This document shows positions 8,933-16,943 of a stretch of 49,130 bases of DNA, piece after piece (positions within the stretch are counted from its first letter, which is position 1; the number at the start of each line of letters is the position of its first letter). The translations under genes were made by a program, and so were the position numbers. Under the pieces are notes generated by a model that was given only the letters and a program-made list of their open reading frames with translations, was not told where the DNA came from and made no database searches. The DNA comes from Flavobacteriales bacterium (GTDB lineage: Bacteria > Bacteroidota > Bacteroidia > Flavobacteriales_C > GCA-002722245), in contig PBJD01000048.1 in assembly GCA_002720635.1 (NCBI GenBank), forward strand, positions 1 through 49,130. Direction: 5' to 3'.

Positions 8933-10044
8933 TTGCTAATTAATACTTTCGACCAAGCCTTAATGGTTTTCGACCAGCTAGAAAGTTCGTAAATTTTTTC
9001 TCTGTTTTTCCTTGCCTTTTCAGAAAAAACATCAAAATCTAAAATGATTTGATCAATTTTATTTCCTACCCCTTCGGTGTTATCAACCGTCTCAAAATAC
9101 ACACCTCTTTTTGTTAAGAAATCATAAGGTAACCAGGCCCCGTTAATCATAACTCCACCACAAAACATAACCTCTCTCATACTTCCGCTAAAAGCATCAG
9201 TTGTTTGTACATTAATCATAATATCACTTATATTTCGGAGATGAGCAACTTCCTGCTCCGACATAAAGTCGGTTAAAATGGTGAATTTTTTTAATGACAC
9301 TTTACATTTATTAAAAACCTCATTAATATATTCTTTATTAGCCCCATAAGTCATAGGGAGAATTACGTGATAGTTCTGCTCTGGGTTAGATTGGGTAATC
9401 GATTCAATGACTTCTAAGTGCTTGTTGTGAATTGACCCATTATGACCGATTATAACCTTAATGTAATTGTTGTCCAGACCTAATGAATCACAAGATTCTT
9501 TTTTAGTTATATTTTTATCTTTTAAGGTTTTTAAGTTTTCCATAGGTTCATTTCCAAAATAACACAAGTTCACTTTTAAATTTAATTTACCAAATTCATT
9601 GTCGAAATCGGTAATCATTTGTGGTGATCCGATTATTATGTTATTCGCGTTTGATATAAGTTTTTCCAGAATCCTTCTTTTTTTGTACCTGTAAAAATCA
9701 CTTCCCCAAAGCGCTATAGTAAAATTGTGGCTATGATTTTTAAGAAACCTTGATATTATCGCTGTCCAAGGGATGGCAGACTGTAATAAAACAACTTCAT
9801 TCCCTAATTTGTTTTTTTTGATTATTCTTTTTACCAGAAACGCTCTGTATATTGAGCCAAACCATTTTACGTTAAGAAGTTTTGGGTTGCCTCCTAATGG
9901 ATAAAAACTATCGTAATCACCCTTTTGTATTTTAGATGATTTAAAGTCGATTATTGAAACGGAGCAATTAGCTGATTTTTTTATCCATTTACAAAATGAC
10001 AAATTGTATTGATGGTTTGCATCCCCGATAACAAGAATGTCCAT
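8929..10044 (-). CDS. Glycosyltransferase, possibly GT56/WecF-like
   Basis: A 371-residue GT-B protein. The segments IIGHNGSIHNKHLEVI, VILPMTYGANKEYI and MINVQTTDAFSGSMREVMFCGG recall WecF, the enterobacterial TDP-Fuc4NAc transferase (family GT56), judged from memory. A transferase for a 4-amino-4,6-dideoxy sugar would fit the neighbouring dehydratase and aminotransferase. It begins one base after the nucleotidyltransferase gene ends and overlaps wzx by four bases. Glycosyltransferase is secure; the sub-family is tentative. Confidence 0.75.
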   Translation of the reverse strand: MDILVIGDANHQYNLSFCKWIKKSANCSVSIIDFKSSKIQKGDYDSFYPLGGNPKLLNVKWFGSIYRAFLVKRIIKKNKLGNEVVLLQSAIPWTAIISRFLKNHSHNFTIALWGSDFYRYKKRRILEKLISNANNIIIGSPQMITDFDNEFGKLNLKVNLCYFGNEPMENLKTLKDKNITKKESCDSLGLDNNYIKVIIGHNGSIHNKHLEVIESITQSNPEQNYHVILPMTYGANKEYINEVFNKCKVSLKKFTILTDFMSEQEVAHLRNISDIMINVQTTDAFSGSMREVMFCGGVMINGAWLPYDFLTKRGVYFETVDNTEGVGNKIDQIILDFDVFSEKARKNREKIYELSSWSKTIKAWSKVLISK

Positions 10045-10045
10045 T

Positions 10046-11101
10046 TTATTCTATTTTATTTTTTAAGTAAGTATCCCATTCGCCAATATCTTTCCATGAT
10101 TTTTCACTAACAGGGAATACACCTACAGTGCCTTTTCGATCCATTACTTTTTGAATAAGATGTGTAATGTGAAAAAAAATGTTTTTTGGAATTTCTTTAA
10201 TAAGGTGTGGTTCCAATATGTATAGTCCAGAATTTATTTTGAATGAAATATTGGGCTTTTCAGTCATTTTTTTTAGTACACCATTTTCTCCAGTGGTTAA
10301 AGTTCCATATGGTATGTCTAAGTTTTTAATTGCTGCGACTATAGTTATTTCATTATTGTTTTCTTTGTGATACTTTAAAACTTCACTGTAGTCTTGTTCA
10401 ACTAGGATATCACAATTAGAAACAAAAAAAGTTTCATTTAATTGCCCCTCTAATAAATGAAGGCTACCCGCGGTTCCGAGAGGCTTATCCTCTTTAAAAA
10501 AACTTAATTTATAGGGTAGGCCTTGACTTTTGAGATAGTATTTAATCAAATCTGCTTTATAATTAACAGAAATATGGAATTTATTAGACCCGTGTTGTGA
10601 AAATCTACTAAATATTTCCTCTAGCATACTTTTTTCCCCAATTGGGATTAAGGGCTTAGGTAATACATTGGTAATGGGCTTTAACCTCGAGCCGTATCCT
10701 CCAGCCATTATTACAACCGGAACGTCAAATACGTCAAGAGGCAGAGCTGATTCGGCCCCAAACACATCATTCCAAAGGATTATATCTTCAATTTCATTTT
10801 GGTCATTTATAACAGGCATAAATTCAGCCCTTATTGACAGCATTTGTTTTTTGATGTCATCGAGTTTATCAGATGTACTGGAAACCAAATAATCAGTACG
10901 AAGTATTTCTTTTATTTTACTTTCCAGTGATGTTTCCTGAATGATTGACCGTTGTATATCTCCAATAGAAATTAACCCAATATATTTTTTGTCATTGTTT
11001 AAAACAACCAGTAGTTTCTTTCCTATATAATCCATCTGTAGCATAGCTGCTTTAATGGATTCGTTTTGATTAATGCTTAGTTTATTAAAGTCCTTGTTCA
11101 T
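10046..11101 (-). CDS. Sugar-1-phosphate nucleotidyltransferase with N-terminal CBS domains (PtmE-like)
   Basis: Activates a sugar 1-phosphate to an NDP-sugar. Residues 1-115 form a CBS pair (LVVLNNDKKYIGLISIGDIQ and the MPVINDQNEIEDIILW end). Residues 128-351 form the nucleotidyltransferase with MAGGYGSRLKPIT at 132-144 and KPLIPIGEKSMLE after it. CBS-nucleotidyltransferase fusions of this size are known from legionaminic acid loci, where Campylobacter PtmE makes GDP-glucosamine. The ATG abuts the stop of a 45-codon ORF with no spacer. The CBS part may sense an adenine nucleotide. Base (GTP, UTP or TTP) is not certain. Confidence 0.85.
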   Translation of the reverse strand: MNKDFNKLSINQNESIKAAMLQMDYIGKKLLVVLNNDKKYIGLISIGDIQRSIIQETSLESKIKEILRTDYLVSSTSDKLDDIKKQMLSIRAEFMPVINDQNEIEDIILWNDVFGAESALPLDVFDVPVVIMAGGYGSRLKPITNVLPKPLIPIGEKSMLEEIFSRFSQHGSNKFHISVNYKADLIKYYLKSQGLPYKLSFFKEDKPLGTAGSLHLLEGQLNETFFVSNCDILVEQDYSEVLKYHKENNNEITIVAAIKNLDIPYGTLTTGENGVLKKMTEKPNISFKINSGLYILEPHLIKEIPKNIFFHITHLIQKVMDRKGTVGVFPVSEKSWKDIGEWDTYLKNKIE

Positions 11102-11239
11102 TTATATATCTTCAACCCTGTTAACATAATTAACTTCTTTCACAATTTTTTTTAAATTGCTTTCTAAACTCCTGCCGTAAGTAAGAAACCGGCTTTTTTT
11201 ATTATCCGTTAGAATAAATATTTTCAGTTTACTAATCAT
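11102..11239 (-). CDS. Small ORF (45 aa) wedged between aminotransferase and nucleotidyltransferase genes
   Basis: The ATG at 11239-11237 overlaps the aminotransferase TGA as ATGA, and the TAA at 11104-11102 directly precedes the ATG of the next gene, the same tight packing as real genes of the operon. The peptide begins MISKLKIFILTDNKKSRF, a beta-strand-like start, and is rich in lysine and asparagine. It faintly resembles the first strand and helix of formyltransferase-like proteins found in some amino-sugar loci, so it may be a remnant of such a gene. It could equally be a genuine small protein or a leader that couples translation. Confidence 0.4.
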   Translation of the reverse strand: MISKLKIFILTDNKKSRFLTYGRSLESNLKKIVKEVNYVNRVEDI

Positions 11240-12363
11240 AATAAACTTTTTAACTCTTTCGCGATATATGATATTTCTGACTCTTTTAGTCTTGAATACA
11301 TAGGAAGTGTAATCATTTGTTGCTCATATTGATCCGTAAAAGGCAGTTCAGAATAAAACTCTTTATAGATAGAGAATTTATGAACTGCAGGATAATGAAC
11401 ACTTGTTTGAATGCCTTTCTTTGCAAGAAGATCCCTTAAGTTATTTCTTTTCTCAGCGTTAATGTTTTTTATTACGATTGGAAAAACGTAGTTTGACGAT
11501 AATTCATCGTGATGCTCAAATGGAATGATTATATTTTTAATGCTCGTTAGTTTTTTTATATAAATCGATCTAACCTTTTTTCTTTGAGTTAAATCTTTTT
11601 TTAAGTTCCTGAGTTGAACGACTCCAATTGAGGATCTAATGTCGTCAATTCGATAATTAAAACCTAAATCAACGACATCATAGGCTGTTGAGTGCCCTTT
11701 TGCTCTTTCAAATGACATTGTTGTCATCCCGTGTGATCTTAATAGTTTTGCCTTCTCAAAATATTCAGAATTATTTGTAATTAACATACCTCCTTCACCT
11801 GTGCTAATATTTTTGTTTGAGAAAAAACTAAAGCATCCGATGTCACCAATAGTCCCAAGTTTTTCACCTTTATATTCAGATAGCGGTGCGTGACAAGCAT
11901 CTTCAATCACTTTGATATTGTATTTTCTGGCTAAAGCCATTATTTTATCCATGTTGCAGGGAAAACCAGCATAATGCATTACAATAATTGCTTTAGTCTT
12001 AGACGTAATTTTATTTTCAATCTCTAGTTCGTTAATTAAGGGTTCCTCCAGGCTTTTAATATCTGCAAAAACGGGAATTGCATTTAGGTATTTTATTGAA
12101 TTACATGTTGCAACAAAAGTTAAGGAAGGACATATAACTTCATCTCCTTCACGCACACCAACAAGCTTTAATGCCAGATGCAATGCCACGGTACAATTAG
12201 AAACGGCTAATGCATGTTTTGAATTTAAAAGGTTTTTGAAATTATTCTCAAATTCTTGAGTTTTAGGCCCCGCTGAAATCCATCTTGATCGAATTACATC
12301 AAGAACAGCTTCTTCTTCTTCTTGACCAAAGTTTAAATCGAAAAGCGGGATTTTATAAGGCAT
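11236..12363 (-). CDS. DegT/DnrJ/EryC1/StrS-family sugar aminotransferase
   Basis: PLP-dependent enzyme that converts an NDP-4-keto-6-deoxy sugar to the 4-amino sugar. It has 375 residues, normal for the family. Visible features are SNCTVALHLAL (phosphate-binding region), EDACHAP near residues 154-160 and the PLP lysine in FFSNKN (Lys184) followed by STGEGGML. NYRIDDIRSSIG completes the family pattern. It follows the dehydratase gene after five bases, so the two steps are encoded together, as in legionaminic acid (LegB/LegC) or bacillosamine-type pathways. Regiochemistry (C4) is inferred from the partner gene. Confidence 0.9.
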   Translation of the reverse strand: MPYKIPLFDLNFGQEEEEAVLDVIRSRWISAGPKTQEFENNFKNLLNSKHALAVSNCTVALHLALKLVGVREGDEVICPSLTFVATCNSIKYLNAIPVFADIKSLEEPLINELEIENKITSKTKAIIVMHYAGFPCNMDKIMALARKYNIKVIEDACHAPLSEYKGEKLGTIGDIGCFSFFSNKNISTGEGGMLITNNSEYFEKAKLLRSHGMTTMSFERAKGHSTAYDVVDLGFNYRIDDIRSSIGVVQLRNLKKDLTQRKKVRSIYIKKLTSIKNIIIPFEHHDELSSNYVFPIVIKNINAEKRNNLRDLLAKKGIQTSVHYPAVHKFSIYKEFYSELPFTDQYEQQMITLPMYSRLKESEISYIAKELKSLL

Positions 12364-12368
12364 ATTAG

Positions 12369-13556
12369 TTACATTTTTGAGTCTAAAGACCGTCCTGTTT
12401 CCGTATGATTAAAGTTTGGGATGGTTTCATTAAATAAATCAACTATTTCGTTTTTTTTCCACTCTCCAGCCTTTTTTATTCTGCTAATTTTATTTGAAAA
12501 AAATTTGATTTTTTCATTTTCAACAAAAAGATCATTTTTTACAACTCCCAGGTTTTCAAACTTGTTCAAGTCTAAATTTTCAGTATCGGTAAAGAATTCT
12601 TCGATGTCTTTTTCTCCTGTGGTATTACTTTTATTAAATAAGCAAGGCCATTTTCTCTCTTTGGGAAGATATTTTATTAACTGTCTCGCTTTTTCTTCAC
12701 TTGTGCATATTTCTGCCTGATATCCTTTTTCTTGAAGAAATTTAACCGCAATATCAGAAAAAGACACGAGGTCTAATTCTTTGCTTAGTTTTGGAAAAAA
12801 AATATCCCTGTTATCTCCAAATAAACAGGACATTAAACAAAGCTCACCAGCTTCTTTGGGCGTTACAAAATATCTTTTTACGTCATTTGGAGCAACAATT
12901 GGTTGATTTTTATTTAGGCGCATATTAAAACCATGCAGAAGAGATCCATCGGAAAAAGCTACATTTGCAAAACGCGCTGTTGAAATGGGAATGTTTTGGC
13001 TTTCTTTCATTAAAAACAGCTCCATAATTCGCTTAGATCCACCCATCATGTTTACTGGGTTTGCTGCTTTGTCAGTAGAAACGCAAAAATATTTTTTGGC
13101 GCCATTCCTGGCTGCCTGTTGAACGGTTTTGACTGTGTTAAAAATATTAACATCAATCATTCTCATCAAGGTAAAAGGATCTTTTTCGCTTCGTACATGC
13201 TTAAGGGCGGACAGGTTTAAAACGTAATCATATTTCCCGTCAGAATTTATAAAAGCATCATATTCCAGTGAACCAACATCTAAAGCAAAGGTTTTAAAGT
13301 CGCCACTAATATATCCGAGCGAGCTTCTCAGATCTCTAACGAGTTCAACCATATTGTTTTCACTTATATCTACAACATGAAGTTTATTTGGGTTCCGCTT
13401 AAAGATTTCTTTTACCACTGCTTGACCTATAGATCCAGCTCCACCTATGACTAAAAATGAAGAAGACGTAACAATCTCTTTTATTTTAGATTCATTTAAT
13501 AAAATGTCTTGTGTAAATAGGTTTTTACTTCTTCCGATTAATTTAAGAATATCCAT
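12369..13556 (-). CDS. Nucleotide-sugar 4,6-dehydratase, CapD/FlaA1/PglF-like (LegB-like)
   Basis: Short-chain dehydrogenase fold enzyme of 395 residues removing water from an NDP-HexNAc to give the 4-keto-6-deoxy sugar. NAD-binding GGAGSIGQ lies at 38-45 and SALKHVRSEKDP at about 116-127. Catalytic STDKAANPVNMMGGSKR spans about 160-176; there the usual YxxxK is MxxxK (Met171, Lys175), as in PglF/FlaA1 dehydratases. No membrane domain is attached, so it is the soluble form. It is the second gene of the operon. Position before the aminotransferase and the CBS-nucleotidyltransferase supports an amino-sugar pathway. Confidence 0.9.
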   Translation of the reverse strand: MDILKLIGRSKNLFTQDILLNESKIKEIVTSSSFLVIGGAGSIGQAVVKEIFKRNPNKLHVVDISENNMVELVRDLRSSLGYISGDFKTFALDVGSLEYDAFINSDGKYDYVLNLSALKHVRSEKDPFTLMRMIDVNIFNTVKTVQQAARNGAKKYFCVSTDKAANPVNMMGGSKRIMELFLMKESQNIPISTARFANVAFSDGSLLHGFNMRLNKNQPIVAPNDVKRYFVTPKEAGELCLMSCLFGDNRDIFFPKLSKELDLVSFSDIAVKFLQEKGYQAEICTSEEKARQLIKYLPKERKWPCLFNKSNTTGEKDIEEFFTDTENLDLNKFENLGVVKNDLFVENEKIKFFSNKISRIKKAGEWKKNEIVDLFNETIPNFNHTETGRSLDSKM

Positions 13557-13565
13557 GCTTGTCTT

Positions 13566-15818
13566 TTAGTTAATAGAGCTAGAAATTAAAATCCATAAAG
13601 TTGCAATTCCAGTTAACTTAACAGTTAGATTTTCTATTTGAGAATTCCAGTTAATTTTTTCTTTTTTTTCTTTTTTTTCTTTTTCTGCTTTGTAGTTTAC
13701 AATAATTTTGTCACCCTTCTCTACTTTCGGTTTTCTTAAGCCATAAAATTTAGTGTGTTTTACCTGCCCGTTTAGTGTGATGACATAAACATTTTTTTTG
13801 TCTGCTTTTTTGTCGTAACCTCCTGCATATTTTCTCAAATAATATCCGGTAAACTTGTTTTTTGTGAAAGGCGCGTTTATTTTGTCATTATTTAAGAATT
13901 TAACGCCTGTAGCACCAGATATGCTAACTATGTCATTAACCCTCGGGATTACAATTGTATCACCAGGTCTCAAGATGTAATTGAATTTTGAAGTTTCTTT
14001 TTTCGATACTAAATCCAGGTCAAGTAAAATTAAACCTAAAGAATCTGCAGCTCTTTGAATGTAAGCTTTTTCTCCATAGGCCAGCTTTGTTAATCCTCCG
14101 GCTCTTTTTATTATATCCGCCGTTCTTACCTGGCTTCCTGATAAAGAATAAATCCCGGGATATTTAACCTCTCCTTTTACTTCGATACTTTCCTGAAATT
14201 TAAATTCAGGCAGTGATCTGATGTTTATAATATCGAATGGTTGAATTTTAAAATCAGCATCAGTTAAAATGTTTTTAGTTAATATTTTAACATAATTAAA
14301 TGTGTCTTTTTCAGAGGCATTGAAGTCTATTCTTTCTATCTCCAGTCGAGATAAATCTGCATTTATCTGAGCTCCTCCAACTAAAGTTAATATGTCATTT
14401 AAGGTCATTTTTTCCTTGAAAACTATCTGTCCCGGGTTTCTTACCAAACCGTTAACTATAACGTGAGTTGTGTCTAAAAAGCTCTTCTTACTAAAGATGT
14501 AAACCTCATCAAGATTATTAACAGTAGTATTTTTCAGGGCTTTTGAATCGGATAAATTTATTTGCAGGATCTCTCTTTCTAAATTATTATTTAATCTATA
14601 AATATGGGCTGTATTGATGTATGCCTCAGTTGTTAAGCCTCTAGCCCTGTTAATTAACTCCATTAAGCTTTCTCCCTGTTTAAAATCAAAAACACCTGGT
14701 CCGACAACCTCTCCTTTTACAGAAACCTGATTGGTAATAATATCCGAAACTTTTGAAATAATTACCTCATCTCCTTTTTTTAATTGCACATTTTCAGCTT
14801 CCGCCCGAGAAAAGCTTTGAATCTCTTTTCCGTTAAAGGTATTCCTTATAATACTGATTTGCTTCATATTTGCCTTAGCATTAAAACCACCTGCAAATTG
14901 AATCAAGTCTTGTAAGGTTTCACCTTCCTTTAATTCATAATCCCCACCTCTAACGACCTCACCGCCAATGGAAACAACTTTTCCCAGTGTTGGTACAATT
15001 ATAAAATCACCGTCCATTAAATGGGCGAAAGAGGATTTTTTTGGACTGTTCATGTATTGATAAATATCAAGGTTGTGAATTGTTTCTCCGTTTCTAATTA
15101 CAGAAATGTTTCTCACCGACCCTCGCTGGTTAGGCCCCTTTGCCAAAGACAGAATGTTGAATGCTGAATTTATACTGGGAACAGAGTATGTTCCAGGAGA
15201 GAAGACCTCTCCCATAACATTCACCGAGATTACTTTAGAGTAACTTAACTCAATTGCCATATTAGAACTTCTTAAGTCATATACCTTCGAAAATTTAGAC
15301 TTAATAATTTTTTTAGCGTTACCAAAACTTTGTCCTTTCAGGTTGATTCGCCCCACCAGCTTTGGCCTTATGTTTCCTAAGTCATCAACGGTGAAATTAT
15401 TATTAAACTCAGAAAATCCCCAAATAGTAATGCTTATAATGTCTCCAGATCCTATAATATAGTTGTCTTTCGCTTTTATACGATCACTGTTTTTTTGAAT
15501 CAAAACAGCTCCTGAGTTAAAAATAGACTGGCCATAAACGGCTTCTTTTTTAAGTTTTTCTTTTTTTGATTCCAAAATGATTTTTCTTTCATTTTTCGGA
15601 TTTTCCAATGGTGTTTCGGTATTCTTTTCAGTAGAGTCTTTTTGTAGTGTTTCACTTTGATCAGAATTCTTTTTCAGAGAATTAATTTCTGATTGAGTGA
15701 ACCCCATATTTATCAGGTCTTGTTCCGATTTTATGCCAGCCCTTTTAATATCGGAAATTGACACCTGGGAGTAGCTAAAGCCATATATAAAGATTAAAAG
15801 AAACCTAGCAAGTTTCAT
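13566..15818 (-). CDS. Wza-like polysaccharide export protein with multiple SLBB domains
   Basis: Outer-membrane export channel protein. I start it at the second ATG (15818), which gives a clean signal peptide MKLARFLLIFIYGFSYSQ; the longer frame begins nine codons earlier, where the candidate -7 box lies close by. Mature residues 120-200 form the polysaccharide-export domain (YIIGSGDIISITIWG). About six SLBB-type repeats follow, each starting like VKGEVxxPGxY. The end is a hydrophobic segment (ATLWILISSS). At 750 residues it is twice the length of E. coli Wza and has no lipoprotein cysteine, which is common in Bacteroidota. First gene of the operon. Confidence 0.9.
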   Translation of the reverse strand: MKLARFLLIFIYGFSYSQVSISDIKRAGIKSEQDLINMGFTQSEINSLKKNSDQSETLQKDSTEKNTETPLENPKNERKIILESKKEKLKKEAVYGQSIFNSGAVLIQKNSDRIKAKDNYIIGSGDIISITIWGFSEFNNNFTVDDLGNIRPKLVGRINLKGQSFGNAKKIIKSKFSKVYDLRSSNMAIELSYSKVISVNVMGEVFSPGTYSVPSINSAFNILSLAKGPNQRGSVRNISVIRNGETIHNLDIYQYMNSPKKSSFAHLMDGDFIIVPTLGKVVSIGGEVVRGGDYELKEGETLQDLIQFAGGFNAKANMKQISIIRNTFNGKEIQSFSRAEAENVQLKKGDEVIISKVSDIITNQVSVKGEVVGPGVFDFKQGESLMELINRARGLTTEAYINTAHIYRLNNNLEREILQINLSDSKALKNTTVNNLDEVYIFSKKSFLDTTHVIVNGLVRNPGQIVFKEKMTLNDILTLVGGAQINADLSRLEIERIDFNASEKDTFNYVKILTKNILTDADFKIQPFDIINIRSLPEFKFQESIEVKGEVKYPGIYSLSGSQVRTADIIKRAGGLTKLAYGEKAYIQRAADSLGLILLDLDLVSKKETSKFNYILRPGDTIVIPRVNDIVSISGATGVKFLNNDKINAPFTKNKFTGYYLRKYAGGYDKKADKKNVYVITLNGQVKHTKFYGLRKPKVEKGDKIIVNYKAEKEKKEKKEKINWNSQIENLTVKLTGIATLWILISSSIN

Positions 15819-16245
15819 AAAGTCGTATGTAAATTTGTCAAACAAATATACTTTGAATCTTTGAATAAGAGGTATTTATAGGCAATAAGAAAGTGTTTAA
15901 AACAATCTGTTTTGTACTAAAGATGAAAGCAAAATAAAAACGGCCTTAAAATAGGATGAGATTAATAAAGGTAAGTCTTTGGTGAAATAATGACAAAATC
16001 CATTATATTTTTTATTGAGGGATGTTGTGATGAGATAACCTTATTAATGTTCCTCATAAATATTAAGAGTTTTTGGTGACGTTTTTTTGGTTGAAAACGT
16101 GAAGGAAAAAGGTTTTGATTAAACAAAAGCCATTTTAGATTATGATTAATTTAATCGTTCTGTTTTTTTAGTTTTTAATTATTCAATTTAATTAGTATCA
16201 ATCGTTAATTTGAAAAGTCGCCTTTAATAGGTAGTTTTATAACTA
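15819..16245. other. 427-base AT-rich divergent intergenic region
   Basis: Separates the minus-strand polysaccharide operon from plus-strand gmhA. I see the candidate -7 box for wza at 15843-15850 and no convincing ORF, RNA gene or long repeat. Promoters for both directions should lie here, but I found no full TTG-N17-23-TAnnTTTG match for gmhA. Confidence 0.6.
15843..15850 (-). promoter_or_regulatory. Candidate -7 box of the polysaccharide operon
   Basis: Minus strand reads TATATTTG, an exact TAnnTTTG match, 25 bases upstream of the chosen wza ATG. No TTG element was found at the expected distance. It supports the downstream ATG at 15818 because the upstream one at 15845 would overlap it. 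Confidence 0.4.
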
Positions 16246-16833
16246 ATGGAAAACATTTTTGAATCTTCTTTCTCTGAAAGTATATCGGTTAAACAATCAG
16301 TTTTAAGCAACAAGAAGTTAAAATCAACTATTTTGTCGGTAGCTAAAGACATTATTACAGCATATAAAAGCGGTAATAAAACCCGATTTTGCGGAAACGG
16401 GGGCAGTGCGGCTGATGCTCAGCATATTTCTGCAGAGCTAAGTGGCCGATTTTATTGTAATCGACCTCCCTTGGATTCCGAAGCGTTTCACGTTAATGGT
16501 TCTTTCATTACCGCCGTAGCGAACGATTATTCTTTTGATGTCGTTTACGAGCGCATGGTTGAAGCTCAGGGTAAAAAGGGAGATGTTTTTGTCGGAATTT
16601 CTACTTCGGGGAACTCGACTAATGTTGTGTTAGCCATGAAAAAGGCCAGAGAAATTGGTATGAAGACAGTTGCGCTTACAGGTAGTAAAGGCGGTAGAAT
16701 AGCTGACTTTGCCGATTACTTAATCGCTGTTCCCTCGAATGACACCCCTCGTATTCAGGAGGTTCATATTCTGGTGGGGCATATTATCTGTCAAATAGTT
16801 GAGCATGAGCTTTTCGAGAACCCGGGGAAATAA
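16246..16833 (+). CDS. gmhA: Phosphoheptose isomerase (sedoheptulose-7-phosphate isomerase)
   Basis: Converts sedoheptulose 7-phosphate to D-glycero-D-manno-heptose 7-phosphate, the first step to ADP- or GDP-heptose. It has 195 residues, matching the GmhA family. The SIS-domain pattern includes GNGGSAADAQHISAEL (about 50-65), GRFYCNRPPL, GISTSGNSTNV and the C-terminal catalytic-histidine region PRIQEVHILVGHIICQ. It lies divergently from the polysaccharide operon and upstream of the carotenoid gene. No other heptose gene is in the window. Confidence 0.93.
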   Translation: MENIFESSFSESISVKQSVLSNKKLKSTILSVAKDIITAYKSGNKTRFCGNGGSAADAQHISAELSGRFYCNRPPLDSEAFHVNGSFITAVANDYSFDVVYERMVEAQGKKGDVFVGISTSGNSTNVVLAMKKAREIGMKTVALTGSKGGRIADFADYLIAVPSNDTPRIQEVHILVGHIICQIVEHELFENPGK

Positions 16834-16943
16834 AACTCATGAACAAATACATTGATTAATTACATCCCTGTCAGTAAAAAAGAACACTTTTGATATTTAA
16901 TCCGTAGTCTATTGTGTGAAATTTCACCAAAAGGATATAGACA

